Below, in pieces: positions 27,901-42,900 of a stretch of DNA of 64,000 bases; position 1 is the first letter of the stretch; every line of letters begins with the position of its first letter. Source of the DNA: Nautilus pompilius (lineage: Eukaryota; Mollusca; Cephalopoda; Nautilida; Nautilidae); NCBI GenBank assembly GCA_018389105.1, contig JACATO010000122.1, positions 1,387,501 to 1,451,500 on the forward strand. The letters run 5' to 3'. A program made the translations under genes and the position numbers. The notes below the pieces were generated by a model that saw only the letters and a list, made by a program, of their open reading frames with translations, searched no databases and was not told the DNA's origin.

Positions 27901-30900
27901 ATTTTTTAAAATATCTTTAGGTATCTTTTACCATACTGTAATTCTAACTTATCAGTTTATCCTCTGATATTAGTTATACATAAAAAAGAAAAAAAACGTT
28001 TTTATCTGTTTGTAAATTGACAATTTTTTTTAAGTTGATGCCCTATTTAGCTCTAATGCTGTTAAATAAAATTAAAATTCTACTTGAATTGTCATTTAAT
28101 GCTTACGAATTACCTTGCTTAGGTTAATTATCAAGCTAATCTGTAGTTACCTGTTACAAAATAGAATGTTAAAATGCAAGAGGCTTAGTTCAAACTAGTA
28201 GACTTAAATATTATCTTTTGCAGGTATTTAAGGAAACAGCAGAGCAAGCAGATAGCTGGCTGGCTTCAAAAGAAGCAATTCTAGCTAATGAAGATCTTGG
28301 AGTAAGTATCTAGTTAGTTCTTTACAGTTTTCTTCACATTAAACTGGGTTTTTTTGTACTTTAACTAAGATACTGTTTCCCCTAAATATTTTGCCAAACC
28401 TTCAGGTTTTATAAAGAGTGGTTTCTCATTTTCACTGGGATAAATAATGAAGTGTCATCACTAACTACGTGCCTGGTGGAAAGGGGGCAGGGTGCTTTGA
28501 AATGTACATTAAAAATTTCATAAAATAGCTTTACGGTCAGCTAGTTAACACTTTATAAGGCATTTGAACATTTAAAAAAAAAAGTTACTTGGCAGACTTT
28601 GTAACATAACATTTTAAAATTTCTTTTCATTTATATAGTTTGTAATTTTGTTTTGGAATTCTTTATAAGGATTGCGTATGAACATTGATTTCAGGACGTA
28701 TATAAGAATTTAAAATCTTAAAATAAAACTGACAATGTTATTTCATACAGAATCTACTGTTACTATAACATCTAGTATATGAAAATATTAATACAACCAA
28801 TTCTTTCTTTTGTAATAAAAAGGAATAAGCTCATATTTATCACTAACAACTTTACAACTGGGGAAGTCATTCTGATTATGGGTGTTTTGTTATTGCACTG
28901 AACTAAAATGTTTAAAATTGTTTCAGAACACATTGTACACAGTTGAAGCTTTGCTTAAGAAACATACTGGTTTTGAAAAGGCACTAAGAGCACAAGAGGA
29001 TCGAATAGATGATGTCAGCCAGTTTGCTAGTGATCTGTGCAGCAACCAACACTACGCAACTGATGAAATACAAAGTCGTTGTAAAGCTGTCCTCACTAGG
29101 CGAGAACAGCTTTGGAATTCCTCTTCAGCTAGACGCCATAAACTTCTGGACTCTAGAAAATACCAGCTCTTTCTGCGGAATCTTTTTGAGGTGAATTTCT
29201 TTATTGACTAGTTTGCTAATGGTGCTATATTTCTTAAGCCTGAGAAACTACAATTCTTTTTTGTCTTTATTTTTTAATGTAGTTCTCTAGATTGTCCTAA
29301 AAGGGTTTGATTGGTTAATCTTTGTCATTACAATTACAAGTGGTTTTAGCAATGAAATGATGAAGTAAATTGTACAAATATGGAGAAAAGATTATAGGCT
29401 TTATTCAGGGAAAGTAACTAGAATGTGAAAGACTGATTCTTGGAATAAGGAATCTAATAAATTCTCACTGAATAAATCATTTCTTAATATGGAGGAAGTC
29501 TTATAAATTAAGTCTGAAGTCATTAAGTGACAAAAGAAATGCACTATTTTAGAGCTAGATATTCAAATGATTTTATTGCTTGAAACAGCTAACCTGAATA
29601 GAAAATGTAAAGCTCACCTTGTATAATGGATTAAATAATTTACTATCTTAATTAACAGAAAAATAACATTCTTCAGCTTTTAAGCCTGATAGTAACTAAG
29701 GCTTCTGAAAAGTGCATTTCTTTGGTTAAAAGTTAGCCCTAATTTACCTTTAGCTTTATGCATTTATCTCAGTTTAAAGGACCATCTAATTCTTGCATTT
29801 GTTTGTTTTATTTCTTTCTACATCACAAATAGCACTGTACTTACTGGGTTTATCAAATATAAGAGGTGCGGGGAAACTTGAACTGTAGTTATTTATGGCA
29901 ATCTTATTTTTTGCAATTTTTTTTTTCTTTTATAAAAACGTTTTCAGGTTTCTGGTTGGATCAATGAAAAGGTACAAATAGCATTAGAAGAATCCTACAG
30001 AGATCCTACCAACCTCCAGGCTAAATTGCAAAAACATCAAGCATTTGAATTGGAATTAACTGCTAACAGAAACAGAGTGGATTCTGTTGTAAAGGTATGA
30101 ATAGATATTATGCAATTATCTGATTGTCACTTTTAGAAGCTGCAGGTTAACATCAGTTTTATTAAAATTTGTTAAGTGATTTATATAAAAAGAGAGATTT
30201 TTGTTTGTAAAAATATAAAAGTAGTACATTAATTAATAAACATGGTGACAGCAGTGCCCCATTTAAGAATGTATGGCTGATGATGTTTCAGGAAGGAGAG
30301 GGCTTGATAAATGCTGACCACTACTCCAAGGCAAACATCAAAAAGAATCTTCAAGAACTGGAACTTGATTGGAAAGCACTCATGTCAGCTAGTGCAGAAA
30401 AGAAAGAAAAACTACAGGATGCTTATCAGGTGAAAAAGAGTAAAACTTACTTAATTTATCAACTTTTTGGAAAGAGTCTTAAATAACAATATACACTAGT
30501 TGACTACTTTCTTAGGACCTATACCTAATAACAAGCTGGCCACCTTTTGTCTGAATAATAGTCATGACAAGATATAACATAGAATTCAGTAGGTGCTGGA
30601 AGCTGTGCTGAGGGGTATTTCCTCATTTAGTCATTAATACTGCATACACTGCATGGAGCGAGGCCGGAAGTAGAATATGATAGCAAATATGTTTTTCAAC
30701 TGCTTGCTTCATACTCAGTTGGATTATGATCTGGGAATTGTGCTGGCCATTGGAGATGCCTGAAATCTCCATGTTCTTCAAACTATGAATGTGCAATGTG
30801 GGCATAGTGGATAGGAGCTTTGTTGTCTTGGTAGTAGCCATTCCCATGAGCATACATATAAAGCATTGCTGTATGCACTTGAACAGAAATGATACTGATG

Positions 30901-33900
30901 TATGTTTTGATATTCATATCCTCTTCTAATGAGGGCCTAGGGTATGCCAGTAAAAAATTTCCAAAACCATGACTTAACCAACAGAGACAGTTGGGACCAC
31001 ATGGGGTCAAGGGATTTGTGACATTCTCCAAATGTCTTCTCCCATCTGTGCCAAAAATGAACAACGGTTGAAGTATGACTCGGAAGACCACATTACTTTT
31101 TGTTTAGTCTCTTTACACCATAGTATTTTTTGGTGTTAGTAACTGTGATCATTGGTCTACACAAAGGTGTCCTACTGCTATAGTCTATTTGCTGCAGTGT
31201 TCTTTGAAAGGTACAGCTGGAGATAGGTGCGGATTTCCCTGTATTGAATGTGTCATTTGGTCTATTGTTTTATGATGGTTGGAATTATCCTGTCTGATTG
31301 CTTTTCTTTTTATTATCATGTTTTTTCAATCACATTTTCCCCTTCACAGTGACATTTTTCTACATCTTTTGACATTGCTGATACTCAAATGATTTGGGTC
31401 TGAGAGCAGCTTACCAGTGATACTGTCTTGACCACTATTATCTGCTAGACATGCACTCACTATCATGCCTCTTTAAATGCCTTTACTCATATCTGTTAAT
31501 CCTTTTCCATTCATGATGGTGCAAACTAGCTGGGCATTGATGATGATTTAATGATCACTTCTATTTATACTACAGATAATGTGTAGAAGGATTCTGGTCT
31601 GCATTCTCAACTTTTCTGACTATTTACACTACTTTGTTTTCCAGCAAGTGATTTTACTACTCAAGCTACTTGTGCAACTGATTTATTTAGATTACCAAAT
31701 ACATTATCTAGCTATGTTGTTGTTATCTACTTGATGGAATTTGACAAAATTCTTTTAGTGATATGAAAGTCTTGAGTGTTCAAACCTCAAATCTCATGAT
31801 AGTTGGTTGGACAGTGATGGAGACATCAGATGTGGGAAGTGCATTAAGTTGATTGGAGTTTGAAACATCTACAGCAGATCAGGTGCTTGAATTTTTAAAG
31901 TCTGTTGGCCTGAAGATTGAAGTCTTTGATGGTGAGAGGCCAAACTGTTATAGCATGCAGACCCAGAGGGAGGGAGGGAGGGAAGCAGGCAGGCAGAACT
32001 GAAAACACCTGGACAGGGACCAACAGGGAGGTGAGGAAAGTGTTTGTAATGATAAACATAATTCTGCCCTGTTTGTCAAAAGGAATGACTGTTGAGAGAT
32101 GTAAGAAATTGAATTAGCATTGTCACCTCTGTGACAAGTTTGGTTTATTTTCTGCACTATAAATTGACTTTTTTGTTGTTTTCGTTTTCTGGACATTTTT
32201 CATTTGTATATGTTCTTGTTCAAATCATATATAACATTGCAGGGATCACCTGTCACATGTGGTCAACCTGATTTGTAGCTCAAGTCAGGCCCAAGTCTGA
32301 GAGGGTGCTTAGGTCCTAATAAAGTGACCAACCAGGGTATCGTTTCAAATTTTGTATCAAAGTAGTATTGAAAATGAGAGAATTAAAGTATGCTAAATAG
32401 TCTGGTATGCATTTTTAAAAAATCTGACTTTCACTTGATATTGGCTTATGGTAAATTTTATTCTAATAATTTAAAATACTGTCTAAAACAGGAAGAAAAA
32501 TTTAATTTTATTACTTTGACTAACTTTTATCCAATTTTTTAGCTTTGTACTATTGAATTATTTATACTGGTTAGAATTTACATGCTAAATAAACTACATT
32601 AATTTTAAATTAGCAAACCTTAGTGGATAGTGATATATTTAATGTACGTGGAAGGTATTCAGAAACTGGTAGTAACTAATCGCTGCTTTCTGCAATAAAA
32701 ACAACCAATATCAAGCAAAATTCACCTCATTGCATCAGTTTTGTTTTTTTCTATAACCATTAAGTTTCTCAAAAAATATAATTTTATGCTTGATTTTCTG
32801 TGTTAAAAGTTGGAAGTTGCAAATACTAACTTTTTTGTGCAAATATATGTAAATTTATCTAAAATGAACATTATTTAAATGCTTAAATTAATGCAGTGGA
32901 CCATATCAATTAGTTATTTGGAACATTTCTAACACTTTCAATATTAAAACTCATGATTATTAAATGATCTTTTTGATATAACATATCTATTTTTTTTTTT
33001 AATTATGTTGACTTCACCTTGCTTGTTTTGCTTTTGTACTTAATTTTTGTAATTTTATAGTACATTAAAGTTTGATGTTGGTAATGAGTGCTTAATTATT
33101 GTAGGCTCTTACCTTCAATCGAATTGTGGATGATTTACATAGCTGGATGGATGATGTGGAAAACCAGCTGGTTTCTGAGGATCATGGAAAAGACCTGGTG
33201 TCAGCAAACACTATTCTCAAAAAGCATTTGGTTTGTATTTACAGTTTAATACTTTTTAGAGAAGATAGCTAGTTTATTAGAAAGCAGGGTTTGAAGTGGA
33301 ACGAAATGCTGCCTATGTTTGTACTTTTTACTTTGCATAAGTACTTTAGATTTCTAGAAGAGTCTTTTATTTTCACAATATTTTCAACCCCTCTCACTCT
33401 GCATGGGCCCAGAATGTGGTTTTAGTTGTACACATTTTATTTTTTAAAACCTGTTTTAAGAAAAGTTGGGTGGGTTTTACTTGTGCGGTAAGCACCTGCA
33501 AAGTTGGATGAGTGAGAGAGGAGACAGGAGTGTGATGCCCCAGCTTGCAATCCATATAGAGCCTTGTTGTGACTTTAGTTTGTCCCCCCATTACCAACCA
33601 TACACCATGCTTGTGATTTGCACAGATTGTTTTAAACATTTTCTGGATTATATTCTTGCATTATGGCACACACCCCCTACGAAACCAAAGGTAATGTTGG
33701 CATTGATAGTTTCATGTTTAATTTTCAAATGTCTTGAGAGTGGCAAGGAGGTGGAGTTGGACCCTGATGACCTGCCACTACCCGCTCTCTCTCCAACTAA
33801 TACTCCAATTTCATTTCCATATGTAAGTCAACTCCACAAAATTGGTGAGTAAACTCTTTTGTGACAGGATTTGAAAATGGGGTGATTTAGGGATGCATTC

Positions 33901-36900
33901 CTGATACCCCCCCCAATTTTCCTCATACAATTAGGTCCACTTTTCATGCACTTTTCCAGGAATGCATATCTCATGCAAAACAGGGTAAAGGTGTACATGG
34001 ATTATATTTTTAGCCTTAATTCTTTGTTATTTTAATAAGAGCAAGGAAGATCTTAAACTGTTTTGTATTTGTCTCTTTGCAGTGGGTAGGGTAGAAATCC
34101 AAAGTTTTGCCATTTCAGACCTTCACATCACTAGGTCTTCAGTACTTGACCACTGTCTGGGTACTTTTGAATCTCTGGTACCTCTGGGTTACCTTCAAAA
34201 TATCCTCTTATATCTGACTTGATGATGCCTATCTTTAGGCTTCCTAGCCAATCAGATTTTTTTTCTTTTTAGTGGTGGTGTAAGCTTTTCTTGAGATTTA
34301 ACTCCTTTTTTAATCTACTTCTAATATAGTATATTTTTCTCATTGGTAAATGGTAATTTATTGAGAATATTTAGTTCCAACACTCAGTTTTTAACATCAC
34401 TATGGTACCAAATGTGGGATTTTTTCTTTCTCAATTTATTTCTGAAGATTCACCTATGTGCACGTGTTTTCATTAGCTTTAGTTCCATTCTTTGTTAATA
34501 CTGTGGGCTCCAGTGTTTTTATTCTTGGCCTGTCTGATATCTGCAGGTCAGGGGTTGCACATCCAGTTAGGTGCTAATATATTTGCACTTACTGATTTCT
34601 ACACTTTTTCATTTAATATAAGCCACCATTTCCTGTTATCACAAGGTTTTCCTGCTTTGCTTTGCTGTACCCAGTTTGAGATTCTTTAAAAGTCCGTGCT
34701 TGATTGGAATATTTTTTAACATAGAACTGTTTTCCTTATATCTGTCACCTGATTCTTACTGATGATTGTCTTTGGCATGTTGTTCAGTTGTTTGTCTGTA
34801 CACCCATTTCAGTTGCCTCTGAGTTTATTTTTTTTACCTTTACAATTATACTGCTCTGAACAGTTTTGCAATTTGATGATTCTACTGTCTTTCTCACATG
34901 ATCCACTGTAGATATTACTTCTAGTTTTTCATTTTTTAAAATGTTAAACACAAGTTCTTCAGATGATTCACAGCACCTAAATCCTACCTGTTGCCGTCTG
35001 TAGGCTACCCTTGTAACTCATTTGGTTTGGTGTCTTTATCACACTACTACTATTATACACCACACACAATTTATTAATTGCACCCGAATCTCTCTCTCAT
35101 GGGATAATTGTGCTCTATCTATCCTTTTACTGTATTGGTACAGTTTCCATGAGTGTGGATTGACTCTCTTTTGTGGTCCTTTGTTTTCTTAATACTTATT
35201 TCAGGTAATTGGTCTCCAAACTCCTTATTGTTTAGATCTGGTGAAAAGTGCAATTCAGTTAATATAGTTGGTAAACTAATTTTAGAGTATTCTTACTATA
35301 AATTAGTTGCTTGGACCATATCCTTGCTTTCACCCAACACCCACTTTTATTCATTGCTAGTTAGAGGGCTGCTTTTACTCTATAATGCTTATCAAACTGA
35401 CATGGTACATGCAGAAACTTATGACAATACTTTAAATTACTAAAAGAAGTTTATTCATAATATATTCATTGTCTAATTTTTTTTCTCTAATATCTGAATA
35501 GCAACTTGAGCAAGACATAGCTAATCATCAAGAGAGAGTTCAAGATGTGATAGGCACTGCTCAGGTGTTTAAGGAAGCTAAACATTTTCTTGGCAAAGAA
35601 CTACAAAACAGAGCACGAAAAACATCAGAAAGGTAACTTTTGTTTTATTATGATGCAAAAGCTTGTCAGTGTATAATATCTGAAAATATCTATAAGACAA
35701 AAATAAGAGTTTTCAGGGGATTGCATATCTGAAAATAATTTAGTGTTATATTTTTAAAGATGAATTTTATTTGAATAGTTTTCTTAACTCATCCCGACAC
35801 ACTTTTGTATAAATGTTGTTTTTTTTTTTGAAATGTTGATCACTGTTAAAACATTACAGTAAATTTATCATTAAGAATTTTTTAAAATTCATTCTATTTT
35901 AGATACTAAAAAATAGTCTGCTAGTTATTGCAAAAACTTGCCCTACACTAAAATGATTTTGTTGAATTTTATTTACAAATTTTGCTATGAAAATTAATTT
36001 TTACCCCTCCACCCTAAAATTCTCTTTGTTCTATTCAGGCGTAACCAGATTGAAAATTTTCTTAGATTGAGCATAGTTTGCTTGATTTCTTTATAAATTC
36101 TAAGTATTAATGTTTACATTTAATAATCTTCTGAAAAATAGTTAATGTAAGATTATAAGATGTTTGGTAATTCTCCCAAATATATTTTTGTATTTTAACA
36201 ATCCTAATAAAATGTTCAATTTCAGATACAACTTGTTAAAAGAACCATGTAACATTCGAAGAGAGAACCTGCAAGAGGCACTGCTGATGTTTACCTTTTA
36301 CAGAGATGTAGAAGATGAAATGTCGTGGATCAAAGAGAAACACCCAATAGCAGAGTCTACTGATTTAGGAAAGTCCCTCACAGCTGTTCAAAATTTAATA
36401 AAAAAACATCAGGTGATTGATTTCAGTACATGTATTTTAGATTTTGGCAAAACTAGAAAGCAACAACATTAGTGCTAATTTTACTTCTAGTTTTTAGAGT
36501 TGGATCATTGATGCTCATTCTGGTGTGCTTTTTGTTTATGCTGTATACAAAAAATTAGAACTGGATGGAAAAAATAGTGAAACACAACCACATGATCAAA
36601 ATTCTGGCTACTGAAATAATCCAGAAATCATCATTTTTTTTTTAAATTAGTTTACCAAAAATTTTGGTTGAGGATCTGATTCTCAAAAATGCTACTTTTA
36701 ATAAAACAGTTTTTCATGACTTGAAATGTGTTTACATGTGAAACTTGTTAAAATAATGCAACTATGGGTAGTAGAGATGCCATAGCAACATTGGCTGATG
36801 TAGGTCATTTAACCACCAGAGTCAGATCACACTATAATTCAGTATTTTTGTATTAAAAATTATATGGAAAATTCAGGCACTTTATTTTAAACAAACGCAG

Positions 36901-39900
36901 GTAATATGAGTTAGATATAGGTTATACTTCTCAGATTTCATATAGTAGTGGGCAGAATTTTTTTCAAATTTATTATGGTAAAATATTAAGTTTAATATTT
37001 TTTGTTTTCAGTAATACCAAATTTTAAATTATTTACTTGATTTATTTTATTATTTATCTGTACATTGAACCATTTTTTAAAATTCCAAAACATTTAAGGA
37101 AATATAGCTAACCTTCTAATAAAATTTTAGTTTATTAGGTTGTTACAGAAAGTTTTGTCGGTTTATTTACTGAAACGACAAGACTTCATATCTTTGCTGA
37201 ATGTGAAGTTTATTAATCAAAGTTCCATTATAATCAATACAGTTCTGTCAACGAGTTGCAAGTGCATTTTGAAAAAATCTGGATTTCTGGAGGCGATAAA
37301 CTGTTGGAAGGCAGTTTCAATTGCTGCTTGGTTAGAGAAGGATTTCATGCAGAGGAAGCTTGTTGAGGTGTTTGAAAAGGTGGTAGTCTATGGGAGAAAG
37401 GTCTGGTGAATAGGCTGGGTGGGGGAGAACTTTGTACCCCAACATCTTCAGTTTCTGAAGAGTCACTAAACATTGTCGTGGAGCAGGATTGGGCCTCTTC
37501 GACTCACCAATGCTGGCTGTCAATGGGAGAGTTTCTGGTGAACATTTAATTCACAACAGTACCTCTCAGCTGTGGTGATTTCACCGGGTTGCAAGAAGTT
37601 ATAGTGGATGAAACCAGTTGCAGTCCATCAAACAGTGACCATGACCTCCTTTGGGGGAGAAACTGGGTTTTGGAATTGCGGTTAGGCGCCTTGTCTCTGT
37701 CGAGTCACTGCTGGTCTTTTGCAATTGTTGTAAAGGATCCATTTTTCATCACATGTAATGATTCGGTCAAGAAATGGGTCATGTTTTGTTTCTTAAATGA
37801 AGAGCAGATCTCAAAACGACAATTTTTTTGTTGTTCATTCAACTTGTGAGGCACCCACTTGTCAAGCTTTTTCACCTGGCCGATTAGGTCAAGATGCCGG
37901 GAAACAGTTGCAGTGCTTACATCAAACTCTCCAGCAATTTCTCGCTCTGTTTTTCTTTGATCGGCTTCAAATGAGGCATTCAAATGGTCATCATCACAGC
38001 TAGAAGGACGTCCGCTACGTTCGTTATCTTTGAGGCTCTCATCTCCTGATAAAAACTTTGCAAACCACCATTGTACTGTGTGCTCATTTGCTGTGTCCTT
38101 GCCCCACGCTTGGTTAATGTTATGAGTTGTCTTGCTCGCTTTGTGGCCTCGTTTGAACTCGTGAAGCAAAATGGCACAAAAACATTTCTGTCCATGCTTC
38201 ACTCAGAACCCTGAAACAGATATCTATTTTATAATTTTTGAAAAGGTAGGTTTTTCAATAATGTATGCCAGAGCACGTGCTACAGAACGATATATAACTT
38301 CACAAGGAAGTAAAAAAAAAAAAAAATGAACCCCAATTTAACATAATATAAAACCTTCAAAACTTTTGTAACAACCTAATGTATTGACTAAAAGGCATGC
38401 ACACCCATTGTTATGGTTAAGAGAGGATCCACTGTATATATATGCATGGTAGTATTATGGGTTATTTGCTCAAAATGGAAGATTTCTTATATATGGATTT
38501 ACACTTCTGCAGGCTTGTTACTAAGTATATCAATTTGTCATTTCAAATACAGGCCCTGGAGTCTGAGATAATTGCTCATGAACCACAGATAGAAGGTGTG
38601 GCCAATGTTGCTCAGCACATGATAAAAAACAAGCACTTTGCCTCTCAGGAAATCCAGGTTCGTTTAGATGATCTTCATAATCAGCTGCAGCAACTGAAGG
38701 AATTGACATCTGCCAGAAAACTGAAATTACAAGATTCCATGGAGGCACAGAAGGTATGATGCTACAGTTAGTCATGTATGGTACTTAATTTCAGCTGATG
38801 CTAGTATATAAGGGCATGGCAAAATAACACTGCCACATTTCTCTTGTCTTTAGGCAACATAACACTGAGGAAGAAAATATTTATTGCAATTTAAACAAAG
38901 TAAGAGTTGAATTGTGAACTTTTTAATTTTTAAATTAAAATGTTTTATACAGCTTATGCAATGAATATCCATCCCTTTTCATATCAGTTAACATTTATGG
39001 TGGATTTTAAATGTTTAAAATGATAAGATTAGAATTTTAGATTTATTTTCTATGTGGATTGTTATGGAATTCTTTATTTTTTAAGTTCTACTCAGAAGTC
39101 ACAGAGGCAGAATCATGGATGAATGAAAAGATTCCCCTGCTGACAAGTTCTGATCTTGGAAGAGATGAGGATTCAGTTCAGGTAATTACTCGAATTTTGG
39201 TAGTCTTTTGGAAATATAATGTCACCAGTTTTGTATTGTTGTAAAATATTTTTAATCTTTATGCACACTAAGGATATTTTGTAGGTTATATAGCATTGAA
39301 ACAATATAAAATGTAGTTGTACTTGTTAATTTATAGCTGAAAATATGTTAAAATGAAGCACAACAAATTGAAAGAATTCTAATGTATATATTTCATTTGA
39401 TATAATTTAAAAAAAATAGTTTTCAGGCAATACTAAGCTTTAATAATCTATTAGGTTTGTCACAAGTGAGAAACTGAATCTAATGCTAAAAAATAAAATT
39501 ATCCAAACAAATTAGATATAATTATAATCATCATTATATGTATTAAGGTGATACTAAACTAGAAAAGGTCTCTGGATAATTTTAAACTAAAATCTCATGT
39601 GAAGAGTGGTGCATTGCATCTGCAAACAAAGCAAAACAAATATGATGAATAATTAACCTGAGGATCATATGTTTAGTGAATAAACCTTTGGATTATCCCA
39701 ATTGATTATTATGCTGTGCAGGCATGGGCACCTTATTTGAGAAAGGAGATTGATTTTTTAGAGTTTAATATTCAAGGTGTACAGGAACATGGATCGGGAG
39801 AATGGTATTGAGTCACTAACATAACATTATCTGAGAATGGCCATCAAAAGCAATTTTCTACTGCTTTATCATATCAGTATAATTGACTCAGAAGACTGAT

Positions 39901-42900
39901 ACAAGCTATAATGTACATACTTGAAGAAATATTTTCACTTAGAATTAGAGAAAACTACCACTATTGAACCTTTGTATAACATATCCACCAGACTACCAGC
40001 TGACATTACCATTCCCCAACACAACAACATGATATGACCAAAGAGGAAGCTTACCAGTGTTCTTGACTATCTTAATGACTAAACATCTTACAAATACTGC
40101 AGTGTTTTCTATTTTATCTGAGTAATGGAATTGCTTAGTATACTGGATTTTTGAGAGTTTTTTGTTTGGAAAGAAACCAGCCTAAAGTCTGGCCTATGCA
40201 TTTGACAGATTTTTTTTTTTTTTAAAAGAATGCAAACTGCATGCTTATACAGGAGGAGGAGGAGATTTTAATACTTCCATTTCTGACTGGGTGAGCTTGC
40301 ATGGAGGTCGCCCAGTTTCTGAAATGCTCACTGATGAGAAACTGACTTAGCATCAGGAAAGTTGAGAGGATTAGGAAGAGGGATAGCTAGGGGGGGGGGA
40401 TAACCCGTGGATCAATTAAACAGTGTATCGATAACACAATTTATTTCACTACCCTTTTAAGTACATTTTAATTGAAATCCTCATTTGCTGCTTTTATTTA
40501 ATACTTCAAGAGTAGTGTCATTGTTTTGTATAACATTGTTAATAAAATTTAACAAGTATAATCTTATACTGTTTGCAAAAATTTTCATTAACTAACCCTG
40601 ACAATCTTGACCACTGGTTCATATGTTGAACATGTTGTGTATATAATGTGCACACAACACCCTTCCCAGCCTGGAATTTGTCGTTTTTTTTTCACCCAGT
40701 AGATCTCATGCTGTTGAACTGAATGTGGAGAACATTGGCACTTGTCTCAACTGCATGATTATGGAAACACAAAATGAGAGGAATCTGTCATTTTCTCTGC
40801 TAAGGCAGTATGCTAATGAGACAAATGTTTGTTGTTGTTCTAGAAAGTGTTAATGTTTTTGTCAATAGCTTTGTTTTTCTCCTGCATTAAGCCATGTTAA
40901 ACATGTATTTATATAAAATCTGTGGAGGAGACAGAAGTTTAAAATTAATTTTGTTATAGGGTCTAATAAAGAAGCTGGATGCTCAAGAAAGAGACATTGA
41001 CAACTTCAGCAATAACATCGGAGAGCTAGCAGCACTAAAACGGAATCTGGTTGATAGGGGTCATTATGATGTAAAAAATATAAAGAAACAACAGGTAAGA
41101 AAAATATTTTGATACTTTCAGTTTATCTTAGTTCACTCCAGACATTTTCTAATGCAGTTTAAGTCAGTTATAAAGGCAGATATTCATAGAAACTTTTAAA
41201 TCTACATTTTAAATCACTCTTTAATATTAGTAAACGATTTGGGATACATTTTAAATATTTTTAATTAACAAATTCTCATTGTGCATCTTTGTAACATGGA
41301 GCATACTATGAACCCCATGCTGCACTCTATAGCGACATTGTTCTTTGGCTGTCCTCAGAATGCTCTTAAGAATTGTCAGCCTAATAAAATTTAAAAGCAG
41401 ATAAAACCACTTAGGGGTTTTGCTGCTGCAGCCTTCTTATTAAATGCTGTTATGCTGTCTCTCTTACCAGAAAGTATTACAAGTTTGTCTGGAGAGGGAT
41501 GGATTCTGCCAGGTTGTAAAATGCTCTAGACACACCTATCAAGGTGCCCCAAAGACCTATGGGTTATTGGACAGGTGAAGTGAAGTGATCACAAGATTGC
41601 ACTCTTTTTGTAATGAATTGATCAATTTCTAAACAACCATTTCTGTCATTAATGCTGCTGCTGTTACTTTTGAATTTAAAGTAGAAAAAAATATTAGAAT
41701 GATTAATTTGGAATACAAGATTTTAAACAAATTAGTTTATAACATTTCATGTTTTTGTTTTCTTTTTTTATTATATACTTATAGGACAGTATTGAAAAGA
41801 AATATAGCACATTGCAAGATCTAGTGGTACAGCGCCGAGCAAAACTAAACGACAGCAAGAAGCTCTTTGAATTTTTCCGAGAAGTGGATGAAGTTGCTGA
41901 TTGGATCAATGAAAAGGAAGCTATTGCTGCTGCTGATGATTGTGGTCAAGACCTAGAACATGTTGAAGTGAGATCCTATACTAAGTTACTGCTTCTCTAA
42001 ACCAATTTTATTTTTCTATAATTCAAATTTTTTCTTCTTCCTAATGCATCTTGTGGCACTAATATTTACCAATTTCTGAAATATTTAATAAGAAAATGAA
42101 AAAAAAAATGGTACATAACACAGGAAGTTATTGATGATATTATGTGTAAACTCCCTGGATCATTTCAATAAAAAGCAGTTTATGCAAATTTTAAAAAACA
42201 AAAGTAATGGTATTGAGTTTGCAGTGTTTTTTACTCAAACCTTTTCATATTTTATTTTAAAGATATTGCAACAGAAGTTTGAAGATTTTGTTTATGAGTT
42301 AAGCACCAGTGAAGACAAGATAACAGGTATCAATGTGATGGCAAAATCAATGGTAGACTCCGGTCACTTTGAAGTAGATGAAATTAAACATCGTGCTGCA
42401 GAAATCAACCAGATGTGGAAAGAATTGAGAAATGCTACAAAACTTCGCCAAGAGGTAAAGATAAAACTTTCACTTGTTTCATTTTTATGCATTCTTTATA
42501 AACAATGTTCTGAATTTTTTAGACACTTATTTTTTTAATACTAATAAACATTAGTTGTACAATAGCTTTCTGTAAAAAGCTCCTAGTCTACACTTAGCAT
42601 ATAGATCAGATAATAAAATAGTGGCAATGATTTTTCCAGTCGATGCAAAATTTAGATTTGTAAACTTACTATTTAATTTTAATTTTTCTCCATAGCTAAA
42701 TGCTAAATTTATTTTTATTTCTCTGCTTCATTGTTAGAAAAGCAGCTCATGCTTGTTGAGTCTTTACTCTGTAGTTCTTTGGTTCTGTTACAGGATGGGA
42801 TGAGTGAAACTTGAGTGATAATGAAGATAACCGTGCTTTAAAAGTTGACAAAGATTACAGTCCCCATGAAAAATGGTTGTCTACCAATAAAATTACATCT

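Noticed and set aside
33466-33852. Plus-strand open frame of 128 residues as an extra exon
   Set aside because: R10 is complete without it: exon 23 joins exon 24 in phase and at the expected place in helix B.
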